Source: Megalobrama amblycephala (Eukaryota > Chordata > Actinopteri > Cypriniformes > Xenocyprididae). Taken from it: DNA of 64,000 bases. The stretch is from contig NC_063058.1 in NCBI RefSeq assembly GCF_018812025.1, positions 19,708,297-19,772,296 on the forward strand. Direction: 5' to 3'. Every line of letters starts with the position of its first letter. Position 1 is the first letter of the stretch. The notes below the pieces were generated by a model. The model was not told the origin of the DNA. It worked only from the letters and a program-made list of their open reading frames with translations, and did not search any database. This document shows positions 37,201-48,200 of this stretch, piece by piece. The position numbers and the translations under genes are program-made.

Positions 37201-40200
37201 GTATCAATATACAACATTTTTATGTAGTAAGCTCACTTGAGGACTTTGAGATTTCATAGAATAGAATTTTTATCATATGTGACCCTGGACCACAAAACCA
37301 ATCATAAGGGTCAATTTTTTGAAATTGAGATTTTTTTTTACATCATCTGAAAGCTTAATAAATAAGCTCCATTGATGTATGGATTTGTTAGGATATAACA
37401 ATATTTGGCCGAGATACAACTATTTGAGGGTGCAAAAAAATCAAAATATTGAGAAAATCGCCTTTAAAGTTGTCCTTAGCAACGCATATCCACTCACAAA
37501 AATATATATTTTTTATATTTACAGTAGGAAATGTACAAAATATCTTTATGGAACATGATCTTTACTTAATATCCTAATGATTTTTGGCATAAAAGAAAAA
37601 TCAATCATTTTGACCCATACAATGTACTGTTGGCTATTGCTACAAATATACCCGTGCGGCTTATGACTGGTTTTGTGGTCCAAGGTCACATATGTTAATG
37701 TAAAACATCTTGTATAATATTTCCTGCTGTGTGTTTTTCTTTTTCTTTGGTTTTTATTTTTATTTTATTTATGCAACTCTTGTATTTTTGAAACTAGTCT
37801 CAGAGGCTGACATGGCATTAAAAAGCTACATTACTATTACTACTGGATCAATATAAACCAGTTAGAAACAAAATTAAATTTTTGTGCCTTTTAGACTATA
37901 TTTCTTAGCTTTTATGTTTATCTAAATGCTACATGTAATCCTTAATGCTAATGAAATTAACTTTTAGCAGATATATGCATATAAAGATAAAATTTAGATT
38001 TTCTTGGACCAAAAATTTAGATGAATCATCCTGCACTATAAATTCATGTCCAGTCAGATTCTGTTCTGTATAATAATGCATCTCCCCCTAATACCACGGG
38101 TATATACTAGCCCTCTGACAAACTAAGCCTATTGTGTATTGAAAAAAGTGGGCTGGTCTTGGGAAAATAGTGACTATTTATTGTCTTTTTTTGTCAAAGG
38201 AGCTGGTTTCAACCTTTCAGCTGCACAGTTTTGACATCAGGACACCCTTCAGACAGGTGCTGTGTTACAGACAGTGGAAGGTGGAGTCAGAGGTCTGGTT
38301 GATTATTTCATTTTTTTTTTAATTAAACGTATATTTAGCGTATGAAATGGTTTTTATTTATTTAAATAATTTATGTAAATTTTTGATACTGTTGGGGGAT
38401 ATGGAGGTAAATAAATATACTGCTTTCTTGAAATACAGGGATACCAAATCATGAATGTACTCTTAGCTGCTTACAGAGGGGACATGGTGTCTCTGCGCAG
38501 GTAGGATCACCAAGATATGTTCATTATAACATGTAAACATCAGACATCATCTGTGGAAGCACACACATTTATGTGGAGTAGATGGGGGAATCCTGAAATC
38601 TCAAAGACTGCTTTGCGAACTCACAATTAAATAACATATTTGAAATCAGAAACAAAATCTGATAGTGATTGACCCATAAATGTTGTTTCTTATGCTCAAA
38701 TAGTGTTAAAAAAAGCTTATTTTTCAGGCTAGACGAGCCAGTGCGCATGTGCAGTCCTAAGCGCGAGTCTCAGGTTTCTATGGGAACCAGAGCTTCTAAC
38801 GGCAGCTGCAGTGATGCAACAACTTAATCAATCAGCGATTGGCTCTTTTACTTACAAGGCGGGACCTATTTCGCCATATTGCGCATTGCAATTTCTCCCA
38901 TTCATAATTAATAGAAGTGAACTCTTTTCTATATCTACAGTCTTTGAGAATGACAGCACTGCTGAAAGGCTTGTTTAAACTGTGCCCTCTACTGTACAGG
39001 CATGAATTTACAGCATGAGGCTCATTTCACTTTTGGCATGAAGGGCTTTTGCATTTGCCAAAAATAGAACTTATTTGTTATAAAAAAAAAAACTAAAAAA
39101 AAACAGTCCATATAAGAAAAAATAACACAAAAGTAATGTAGTGCATCACTTTCCATTAAAAGAGACTAAAATAACTTTCCCCAACACTAATATATATATA
39201 TATACACAGTGCTCAGCATAAATGAGTACACCCCCTTTGAAAAGTAACATTTTAAACAATTTCTCAATGAACACAAAAACAATTTCCAAAATGTTGACAA
39301 GACTAAGTTTTATATAACATCTGTTTAACTTATAACATGAAAGGAAGGTTAATAATATAACTTGGAGAACCAAATTTTCAGTTTTACTCAAATTAGGGTG
39401 ATGCAAAAATGAGTACACCCCACAACAAAAACTACTACATCTAGTACTTCATATGGCCTCCATGATTTTTAATGACAGCACCAAGACTTCTAGGCATGGC
39501 GACACAAGTTGGCGACATTTTGCAACATCAATCTTTTTCCATTCTTCAAGAATGACCTCTTTTAGAGACTGGATGCTGGATGGAGATGATGCTCAACTTG
39601 TCTCTTCAGAATTCCCCATAGGTGTTCGATTGGGTTCAGATCAGGAGCCACTGAATCACTTTCACCCTGTTCTTCTTCAGAAGTCCAACAGTGGCCTTAG
39701 ATGTGTGTTTAGGATCATTGTCATGATGGAAAAGTGCACGATGACCAAGGGCACGGAGTGATGGTAGCATCTTCTCTTTCAGTATAGAGCAGTACATCTG
39801 TGAATTCATGATGCCATCAATGAAATGACACCAGCAGCACTCATGCAGCCCCACATAAGGACACTGCCACCACCATGATTCACTGTAGGCACCATGCATT
39901 TTTCTTTGTATTCCTCACCTTTGCGACGCCATACAGTTTTGAAGCCAGCAGTTCCAAAAACATTTATCTTGGTCTCATCACTCCAGAGTATAGAGTCCCA
40001 GTAGTTTTCATCTTTGTCACCATTGGCCCTGGAAAACTCTAGACTGGCTTTTTTGTGCCTGGGCTCTAGGGGAGGCTTCTTTCGTGGACGGCACCCATGC
40101 ACGCCATTCCTCTGCAGTGTACGCCATATTGTGTCACGGGAAATAGTCACCCCAGTTTGGCTTTCTACTTCTTTAGATCAGTGGTTCTCAAACCTGTCCT

Positions 40201-41438
40201 GGGGACCCCCCACCACTGCACATTTTGCATGTCTCCCTCATCTAACACACCCAAATCAACTCTTGCAGTCTCTACTAATTAGCTGATTACTTGAATCAGG
40301 TGTGTTAGATGAGGGTGACATGCAAAATGTGCAGTGGTGGGGGGTCCCCAGGACAGGTTTGAGAACCACTGCTTTAGATAACTGCAGTGAACTTGCATGC
40401 CGATTTTCTTCAACCCTTCTCATCAGAAGACGCTCCTGTCAAGGTGTTAACTTCCGTGGACGACCTGGATGTCTCTGAGATGGTTGCAGTTCCATCTTTT
40501 TAAAATTTTTGTACCACTTTTGCTACAGTATTCTGACTGATAAGTAAATCTTTGCTGAAATTCTTGTAGCCTTCACCTTTCTGGTGTAAAGAATTTATTT
40601 TCTTTCTCAGGTCTTGTGATATTTCTCTTCCATGTGGTGCCATTGCTGACAGCATGAAATGGGAAGGGGTTTTAACACCCTTTTATAGTCAACTGTCTGC
40701 TGGACACCTGTGTAATGAATAATTAGACTCACCTGTGGTTGAATTCTTGTTAAATTAGACATTTGTAGTCTAAAATTTAGCTTTGCTCCAGAGACTTTCA
40801 GTGGGGTGTACTCATTTTTGCACCACCCTAATTTGAGTAAAACTGAAAATGTTGTTCTCTAAGTCATATTATTAACGTTAATTTCATGTTATAAGTTAAA
40901 CAGATGTTATATTAAACTTAGTCTTGTCAACATTTTGGAAATTGTTTTTGTGTTCATTGAGATATTGTTTAAAAAGTTACTTTTCAAAGGGGGTGTACTC
41001 ATTTACGCTGACCACTATATATATATATTACCATAGCAAAAACTTTATATTTGAATTTAGTTTGTTTATGGTGAACTGAAAACGAGTTAATTTCTCTTTC
41101 ATAGGTACCTTCTGTCAGGAGCAGATGTGAATGCTGTGGATTATGATGGACGGTCAGCGCTGCACGTCGCAGCCTCCGAGGGCCATCTGGATGTCATCAA
41201 GTTCCTGGTGGAGAACGCAGGTGCAAACTGCACACTCAAGGACAGGTAACTTTGCCAAAGACGTGTAGGATATGACTATTATCAAACGTTACAGCATTGA
41301 CCAGCCAACAGGAATAATCTATGCTGTGCTGATGTTAACAGGTGGGGAAACACCGCATTACAGGAGGCCATGAGATGCAATCAAGACCCTGCCATCCAGT
41401 GTCTGAAGAAATACACAGATTATGAAGAGAGTTTATAA
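23939..41438 (+). CDS. Glutaminase-like protein (GLS/GLS2 paralogue) lacking all catalytic residues, 21 exons
   Basis: Homologue of kidney/liver glutaminase, 653 aa. Exons: 23939-23985, 24446-24546, 27721-27785, 29085-29178, 32099-32228, 32324-32390, 32465-32577, 32683-32812, 32971-33038, 34501-34664, 34792-34850, 34919-34963, 35048-35106, 35198-35264, 35357-35407, 35474-35650, 37059-37190, 38200-38292, 38439-38500, 41105-41245, 41342-41438; all phases agree. Order: divergent N-terminus (1-145), helical domain (147-249, with [10 protein letters not shown]), serine-dependent beta-lactamase-like glutaminase domain (about 260-545: [39 protein letters not shown]), ankyrin repeats (555-650). Aligned to human KGA, Tyr249, Ser286, Lys289, Asn335, Glu381, Asn388, Tyr414, Tyr466 and Val484 become Lys249, Glu286, Trp289, Glu335, Leu385, Leu392, Leu418, Asn470 and Gln488. 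Hydrolysis of glutamine is therefore very unlikely; a structural or regulatory role is inferred. The N-terminus ([15 protein letters not shown]) is acidic, unlike a mitochondrial presequence. Exon 1-4 assignment is less secure than the rest. It may be what zebrafish lists as a glutaminase-like gene; I am not certain. Confidence 0.92.
25263..26208. mobile_element. TTAA-flanked inverted-repeat element, AGGTGCCCTAGAA family, copy 2
   Basis: Starts AGGTGCCCTAGAATCAAAAA and ends CTAGGGCACCT, with TTAA on both sides. It lies in intron 2 of the glutaminase-like gene and is highly similar to 16011-16959. Confidence 0.85.
27052..27331. mobile_element. Short TTCACC-type inverted-repeat element
   Basis: The left end is AAAGGTTCACGC and the right end GGTGAACTATCCCTTT. 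The inner arms mirror each other around CATTCCAAACCTATATGAC and its inverse. It lies in intron 2 of the glutaminase-like gene. Confidence 0.6.
28236..28400. mobile_element. Truncated GGTTTAGTTCACCCAAAAATG element
   Basis: Only the left arm of the family is present, ending near the phrase GTGAGGCCTCCAT. It lies in intron 3 of the glutaminase-like gene. Confidence 0.6.
29573..30245. mobile_element. TTAA-flanked inverted-repeat element, AGGTCCCGTTTTTCGTG family
   Basis: Begins AGGTCCCGTTTTTCGTGG and ends CACGAAGAACGGGACCT, with TTAA on each side. Non-coding; in intron 4 of the glutaminase-like gene. Confidence 0.8.
30375..31631. mobile_element. TTAA-flanked inverted-repeat element, AGCTGCAGTCCGTAA family
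   Basis: Begins AGCTGCAGTCCGTAACTTTT and ends TTTTACGGACTGCAGCT, with TTAA on both sides. A smaller foldback element is nested at 30635-31019. Confidence 0.8.
30635..31019. mobile_element. Nested foldback element with CACAGCAAAATC termini
   Basis: The left end CACAGCAAAATCCCCAGAG and right end CTCTGGAGATTTTGCTGTG are inverted copies. The arms continue inward through GAGTTAAATCAACTCTGCTC and its inverse. Confidence 0.75.
31760..31955. repeat. Dispersed repeat (TACCATTCAAAAGTTTGGG family), fragment
   Basis: Shares phrases such as TTCAAAAGTTTGGGTTCAGT with fragments at 34020-34200, 48525-48780, 52085-52420 and 60070-60425. A (TA)n tract follows. Confidence 0.5.
31947..32014. repeat. (TA)n microsatellite
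   Basis: About 34 uninterrupted TA units in the intron just before exon 5 of the glutaminase-like gene. Confidence 0.9.
33093..33357. mobile_element. Possible short inverted-repeat element
   Basis: The left end CAGTGTCGCCAAGT partly mirrors the right end ACCTGGCAACTCTG. The match is imperfect, so this is tentative. It lies in intron 9 of the glutaminase-like gene. Confidence 0.35.
33941..33979. repeat. (TA)n microsatellite
   Basis: About 19 TA units in intron 9 of the glutaminase-like gene; a similar tract lies at 34206-34250. Confidence 0.85.
35984..36970. mobile_element. AGGGTTAGTTCACCC-family element in the glutaminase-like gene
   Basis: Full element with inverted ends (AAAGGGTTAGTTCACCC and GGGTGAACTAACCCT). 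It fills most of intron 16. The arms mirror through CTTCAT/ATGAAG and CACTGATTCG phrases. Confidence 0.8.
37278..37690. mobile_element. TGTGACCCTGGACCACAAAA element
   Basis: Starts TGTGACCCTGGACCACAAAA and ends TTTTGTGGTCCAAGGTCACA. This is a very abundant, strikingly well-preserved repeat family in zebrafish-type genomes. It lies in intron 17 of the glutaminase-like gene. Confidence 0.75.
39440..40643 (-). pseudogene. Broken Tc1-family transposase
   Basis: Starts [15 protein letters not shown] at 40643 with an early stop after the first helix-turn-helix (VAKVVQKF). The catalytic DDE region survives in pieces: [14 protein letters not shown] with the first Asp, [15 protein letters not shown], and [11 protein letters not shown] with the second. 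A hAT-type element splits the gene at 40179-40371, and further frame changes follow. Clearly dead. Confidence 0.85.
40179..40371. mobile_element. hAT-type miniature element nested in a Tc1 transposon
   Basis: A 193-base near-perfect palindrome from CAGTGGTTCTCAAACC to GGTTTGAGAACCACTG. The 8-base target duplication CTTTAGAT occurs exactly at 40171-40178 and 40372-40379. Both features are classic for hAT elements. Confidence 0.93.
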
Positions 41439-41607
41439 TTGGGTGCATTAATTTACACTTGATATTTACATTCAAGGTACAGATAGGAAGATACTGATTA
41501 TATTTAGAATGAAGAGGAGGTTGTAAAGAGCAGCAAAGGCAACAGTCCCTGACAAACACTCACTGCTTATTAGGAATTATTCAAAGAGACTGAAACCGTG
41601 TTTTCCC

Positions 41608-41836
41608 AATAAATGCTACAGCAGCATGTGTTTACTGATTCAACACTTAAACATTATGAATGCAGTGCCATCATGTTTTTGCTGTAGCTGTTGGGTAAAC
41701 GACGGAATGCAATTGAACCATGTTCTCAAGGGTATTTTCCTAAATGTAAGGTTGGGGCAAGTTGTCACATGTTTTATCAATGTTCTTTGTTGAAAACTGT
41801 TTGTTTGGTCAATTTAATGCATCCTTGCTGAATAAA
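41608..41836 (+). other. Two candidate polyadenylation signals of the glutaminase-like gene
   Basis: AATAAA occurs at 41608-41613 and again at 41831-41836, about 170 and 390 bases after the stop codon. Either would end the transcript before the sh3gl3 start codon at 42238. The second lies in sequence resembling a dispersed repeat found elsewhere in the window. Confidence 0.5.
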
Positions 41837-42237
41837 GTAGACTATTAATTTCTTTCTTTTTTCCCTGTTCCCTTTTCATTTTGCTTACCCCAAACTTAGT
41901 GTATCACAGTTTCCAAAGAAATATTAAGCATACAAGTCTTTATGTTGCCCTACATCTTCAAAACCTATCTTCTGTATCACCTTCTAGTGAAATTCTTGCG
42001 GTAGACACATGCCAGTAACCGATGAGTGACCTCTAGAACCGTCACAGCTGCAGGATCTCAGTACAGCCCCACCAATCAAATCTGGGCAATGTCCCAAGGT
42101 GCAAAATAACAGTATACATTGCGACGGACGGAAGAGGGTGGAGAGCAATGAGGACTCACGGGCAGAGATAGTACACAGACTGAACCATCCCGACACGTTT
42201 GTTCATGTGAAACATTTGAGGACGAACGCGGATAAGA

Positions 42238-45200
42238 ATGTCAGTGGCCGGATTGAAGAAACAGTTTCACAAAGCAAGTCAGGTAATACGAAGCTTTTGT
42301 GCGACGATGCAAACAAGATATGTTTCGAGTCATTTCTTTAAAGTGATACAGCCCTGAAGGACATGCACTTTGTTAACAGCGCTTTAAATTGCGGCTTTAA
42401 AGAGTTTTAATACTTTTGTGACATTCCGCGTTTGTTGACTGCGTGAATATTGTAATAGCAATGCCCGATAATCAATTGTTCTTTTGAGTCGGCTCTTTTT
42501 AATGAATCAGTCGAACCTCTTCACAAGCGAGTCGGACTGAATCGGTCTCGAGTGAACAACGTATTGAACCGAGAACCGTCTCAAATGTTACATAAAAAAG
42601 TTACATATAAAAATATTTTATGTTTACGAATTGACATAAAAACAGAGCTGTGTTTTATTGAAAAGTGCAAAACGTTTTAGAGAAGTTAATAATGTTAGTT
42701 TTATTTAGGTTGTAAATTACTTTTTTTCTGAACTGAATCATGACAGCAACGATCTGACCTGAGGTATATTTTAACGAACAATGAACACCCTTAAAATTAT
42801 ATCATTAAAACGTGTCTTGGCGATGGCGTAATTACCTCACGACGTAAAGAATCGGCGAATCAGATTTTTGAACCGATTCTTTGAAACAAAGCGTTCGAAG
42901 GAACCGATTCGCGGACATTTATAGGACTTTCTTTCTGTTCATCACATCTAGAGCAACTGTAGCCAGCCGTGTGTGACCTGACGGCCTAGTTACTGATGAA
43001 TTGTCTTGTGTTCAAAATCACCAAGGATGATGGAAACATGTAATATTAAAATATAAAGGGCATTAATATGTAAAATGTAAATGTTTAAATTCAGTAATTC
43101 CACATTAGAACTGTGCTTCTCCCACCTTATTTAATCAAACATGTCCTTCTCACCTTGTGTTGCTGAATCAGTATTACTGCAGAGGTTTGAGGACTGAGTG
43201 CGCTAATATGAAAACTACTGAGAAACATGCACATGGGTGTTGTCTGTTTCTTGGATCCAAAGTCCACTTACTATCTGCTATTGTTTTTGTTCATATCAAG
43301 TTTATTGTGGATAATAAAATCTACTGGAATTTTTTAATAAAGCCTGGTCATTCACTCCTGGAGGTTTTGTTTACAGTATTAGGGACCGTTTCTAGGTCCT
43401 CAAGTCACCAAAGCATGTTTTCCAAGGTCACATTCTTTCGATTCATTCATGGTGATCTGAATCCTCTTAGTGTTTTGGACTCAATGGCCAAACGACTGAC
43501 CTTCATAAACAGTTTTGCTTATGAACCACAGGAAACAGATGCTCACTCATCACAATGTGTTAAAAATGGCAAGGCTTGCGGATTTCCTGGTTTTGTTTTG
43601 AAATGTTGTAGATGTTGGATTGTGTTGTGATTGGATCAGACACTTTTTATCATATCATTGTGTAAATATTGCAATTATAACCCAACTCTCTCTGTAGTGT
43701 CCTTAATATCATATCTTAATTGTTATGAAGACTATTATGTGTTGAAATAGTCACTATGCATGATATTACAGGATTAGTTTCACTTTCAAATTAAAATTTC
43801 CTGATAATTTACTCACCCCCATGTCATCCAAGATGTTCATGTCTTTCTTTCTTCAGTTGAAAAGAAATGAAGGTTTTTGATGAAAACATTCCAGGATTTT
43901 TCTCCATATAGTGGACTTCAATGGAGCCCAAACGGTTGAAGGTCAAAATTACAGTTTCAGTGCAGCTTCAAAGCGTTCTACACGATCCCAGACGAGAAAT
44001 AAGGGTCTTATCTAGAGAAACCATCGCTCATTTTCTAAAAAAAAATAAATAAAATTTTATACATTTTAACAATAAATTCTCATCTTGAACTAGCTATCTT
44101 CTTCTTCTCTATTTGAATTCCAGCAGTGTAGACACTGCTAAGTGTATTACTGCCCTCCACAGGTCAAAGTTTGAACTAAATTGTCATATTCAATATGCAA
44201 GTGCAAGTATATAACAATTAGTTCAGACTTTAACCTGTGGAGGGCAGTAATACACTTAGCAGTGTCTACACTGCCGGAATTCTAATAGAGAAGAAGAAGA
44301 GAGCTAGTTCAAGATGAGCATTTATGGTTAAATATATATAATTTTTAATATAATTTTTATTTATTTTTTTTTAGAAAATGAGCGATGGTTTCTCTCGATA
44401 AGACCCTTATTCCTCGTCTGGGATCGTGTAGAACGCTTTGAAGCTGCACTGAAACTGTAATTTTGACCTTCAACCGTTTGGGCTGCATTGAAGTCCACTA
44501 TATTGAGAAAAATCCTGGAATGTTTTCATCAAAAACCTTAATTTCTTTTTGACTGAAGAAAGAAAGACATGAACATCTTGGATGACATGGGGGTGAGTAA
44601 ATTATCAGGAAAATTTTATTTGAAAGTGGACTAATCCTTTAAGGACTCTACAAAAAGAGTAGTGACTATTTTAACACATAATAGTCTTCATAACATTTAT
44701 TCACAACAAAGGGATCGTTCACCTCAAAAATGGAAATTCTGTCATCATGACAGGATTTTCATTTTTGGGTGAACTATACCTTTAACTCACATATGTAAGT
44801 CCACTCAACAAAAAAGTGATATTGGATTTTTTTCCAACTTTGATTATCCTTACAGTTGCTAAAGGAAAAGATCAATGGAGTTGAAGGAACAAAACTGGAT
44901 GATGAATTCCTCAACATGGAAAGGGTATACATATCAATCCCAACAAAATAAAGAAAATAGTATATCTGAAATATTAAAGATCTGGATGCATCAAAAAGTT
45001 TTTTTTCTTTGTCTATTTTATTGATTGCTTCATTGTAGAAAACTGATATTACCCACAAAATGATTCTCGACCTTGTTCCAAAAACTGTAGGATATCTTCA
45101 GCCAAACCCAGGTATTTATATATTTAATAATAAAGGTTATTTTTTAAGGTTTAGTTAGTAATTTTGTTATTACATGTCGCTGATTCTCCTTTTTTATTCT

Positions 45201-48200
45201 TCAAGCATACAGAGCAAAGCTCAGCATGCTCAACACAGTGTCCAAAATGCGTGGGCAGGTGAAGGCTGGTGGCTATCCACAGACAGAGGGCATTCTAGGA
45301 GATTGCATGTTGCACTATGGCAATGAGCTTGGAGCTGAGTCTGGTTTTGGTATGTTTAAGAACCCGAATGAAGCACGATGTTTTTTACTGTCAAAATCCA
45401 GTTTTGAGTTTTGCTACAATTGTAGGTTATGCTCTGCTTGAAATGGGAGAGGCGTTGAAACAAGTAGCGCAGGCAAGAGACTGTATGGATGTGCGAGTGA
45501 AAAGAACCTTCATTGATCCTCTGCAGTCCCTGCAGCAAAAAGAGCTGAAGGAAATTGGGGTCAGTCTTGAATATAATGTTGTAAATGGGCATGATGGTAT
45601 CATTTGTATACCTGGCTTCAATTTACTAATGTTCAGATTATCTGTCCTTTCGCAGATGCATTTAATCCGAAAGCATTAGTGTAATGTTGTGATTGTGTAA
45701 CTTTAAATGTATACTGAGCATTTGAAGTGAAATTAGAATATATTTTTTTTTGTGATTGAAGACATAACCATAGCTTTCCTTCTTTTTCTGGTTTACAGTA
45801 TCATCTGAGAAAACTTGAAGGTCGCCGTCTAGATTTTGACTACAAGAAGAGACGTAAAGGAAAGATTTCAGACTCTGAAATTAAGAAAGCTTTCGAAAAG
45901 TTTGAAGAATCCAAAGAACTGGCTGAGAGAAGCATGTTAAATCTCCTAGAGAGAGATGTAAGTTAGAATATATAAAGACAGCCATGGGCAAAAGTATTGG
46001 CCGTGACATACATTTTCTAATGATGTATTACTAAATTGATATTTTGATGTTTTGTTTTAGGCACAACGGCTGCAACACCTCTCAGGTCTTTTAGGAGCAG
46101 TAATAGACTACCACCGCCAGTCATGCCAGATTCTAGAAAATCTCAGGAGCAATTTGCAGAGCAGGTTAGAATCATTAGTCCACAGACGTCAGATTCCCTG
46201 TACTAATCTTGGTTTCATTTAATGTGCCCTCTTATTTTGTCCCTGTGTATAGGATAACAGATGCAAGCAATCAACCCAAAAGGGAATTTGCATCTAAATC
46301 AGTTGCGAGCACGGTTTGCTACACAGATACTTATGGATTTTCCACATGCTCATCAGGTGTGGTAATAGATTATTTGATTACATTAAACATGAACTGTTTC
46401 TGAATTCTCTGAGAGCTGAAATACTGTATTATGTACCACAGATACTGAGATCACTGAAGCTTTGAGTGAAAAATGCAAGTAATTTTAAATGTGTTACAAA
46501 AACTCTTTTTATTTGGTAGTTGGAAGTACACCAGCAAGCTTTGCTACTAATGTCTTTCTATCTTACATTAACAGATGCCCAGGTTGTGGTTCACCCTCCT
46601 GATAAAGTCACCATTAAATCTCAAACAACAGACATGCCAACCAGCAACAGTAAGTAAGATCATTTTGCCTCCAGGAAAATGTCTAAAAATGGCTGCCCTG
46701 CATGTATACAGGGCATTCAAAAGTTTTAAAGAAATTAATACTTTTATTTATCAAGGATGCGTTAAATTGATCAAAAGTGACAGTAAAGACATTTTAAATA
46801 CACTGTGTTTCAAATTATTATGCAAGTGACATATCAGTAGAATTTCAGTATAATTCAGATTTTAGTTTTTCTAAGAAAGTGTTTGTTTGTTTATTTATCC
46901 ATGTCTTTTTAGATAACTGGTATCAATCTCAGACAAAATAGTTTGCCAGGTACTTAGGTAAATGGAAACCCTACTTAAAGATGTTGTTCCACATTATTAA
47001 GCAAGTCACAGTTCTCATGCAATATGGGGAGGAAGAAAGATCTTTCTGAAGATGAAAAGCATGACATTTTGTGCAAAAGGCATGAAAACAACTAATATTG
47101 TGTGAAAACTGAATGCAGATTATTGAAGTATCATAAGATTTAGAGCACAGCAGAACTCAGATAAAGGCTTATTAAGGAAAGTTTCTGTCAAACAAGTTAA
47201 TTGTATTAAAAGGGCAGCTATAAAAAAGCCAGTGTTGAGCAGCAAACAGCTATTTGAAGCTGCTGGAGTCTCAAGAAGCTCTCCATGCAGGCTGGCAGTT
47301 GTGCGTAAAGATGCATTTTAGCCACCACTAACCAAACCTCACAAAGAGAAACATTTACAGTTTGTGTAGAAATACATTTTCAAACAGTTTTATTGCTGTG
47401 TTGTTTTTTTGCATGAGATGCAATAGTGCATTGTATTTCAGAAGGCACTATCCTTCTTTTTATACCATAGCTGAAAATGGCCAGTTATGAACTCCACATA
47501 TCTTGCAGAAGTCATTTTGACACCCTAAAGGGACCTTCCATCTCACTTCCCAATATTCCAGCCCAAATCATCACCCGTCAGCTCCCTGTTGACGTCACAG
47601 TCTTGTTGGAATGTGGTGGCCACTCACCAACCATCCAGAAATCCATCCGTTTAGACCATCTATTGTAGTACGGCATTCGTCAGTCTTTATATATTTCTAT
47701 TTTGTAAATGTTTCTCTTTGTGAGGTTTGGTTAGTGGTGGCTGAAATGCATCTTTACGCACAACTGCCAGCCTGCATGTAGAGCTTCTTGAGACTCCAGA
47801 GACACCAGCAGCTTCAAATACCTGTTTGCTGCTCAACACTGGCTTTTTTATAGCTGCCCTTTTAATACAATTAATTTGATTGACAGAAACTTTCCTTAAT
47901 AAGCCTTTATCTGACTGAGTTATGCTGTGCTCATCTTATGATACTTCAATCATCTGCATTCAGTTTTCAATGTTAGTTGTTTTCATGCCTTTTGCACAAC
48001 ATTGCACCATTTCATCTTCAGAAAGATCTTTCTTCCTCACCCATTTACCTAAGTACCTGGCAAATTATTTTGTCTGAGATTGATACCAGTTAACTAAAAA
48101 GACATGGATAAATAAACAAACAAACAAACTCTTTCTTAGAAAAACTAAAATCTGAATGTTTATTGCACTGAAATCTACGGAAGAGGATTAGGGCCAAGCA

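Larger units (their letters stand above)
39207..41016 (-). mobile_element. Tc1-like transposon in the glutaminase-like gene
   Basis: Inverted ends carry CAGTGCTCAGCATAAATGAG and, at the right, CTCATTTACGCTGACCACTA. The inner terminal repeats extend past 200 bases. It sits in intron 19 and carries a broken transposase on the minus strand. Confidence 0.85.

Noticed and set aside
43157..43630. Open frame of 157 codons in sh3gl3 intron 1
   Set aside because: It shows no recognisable domain, and its composition resembles intron DNA. I take it as chance, though it is the longest single open frame in the window.
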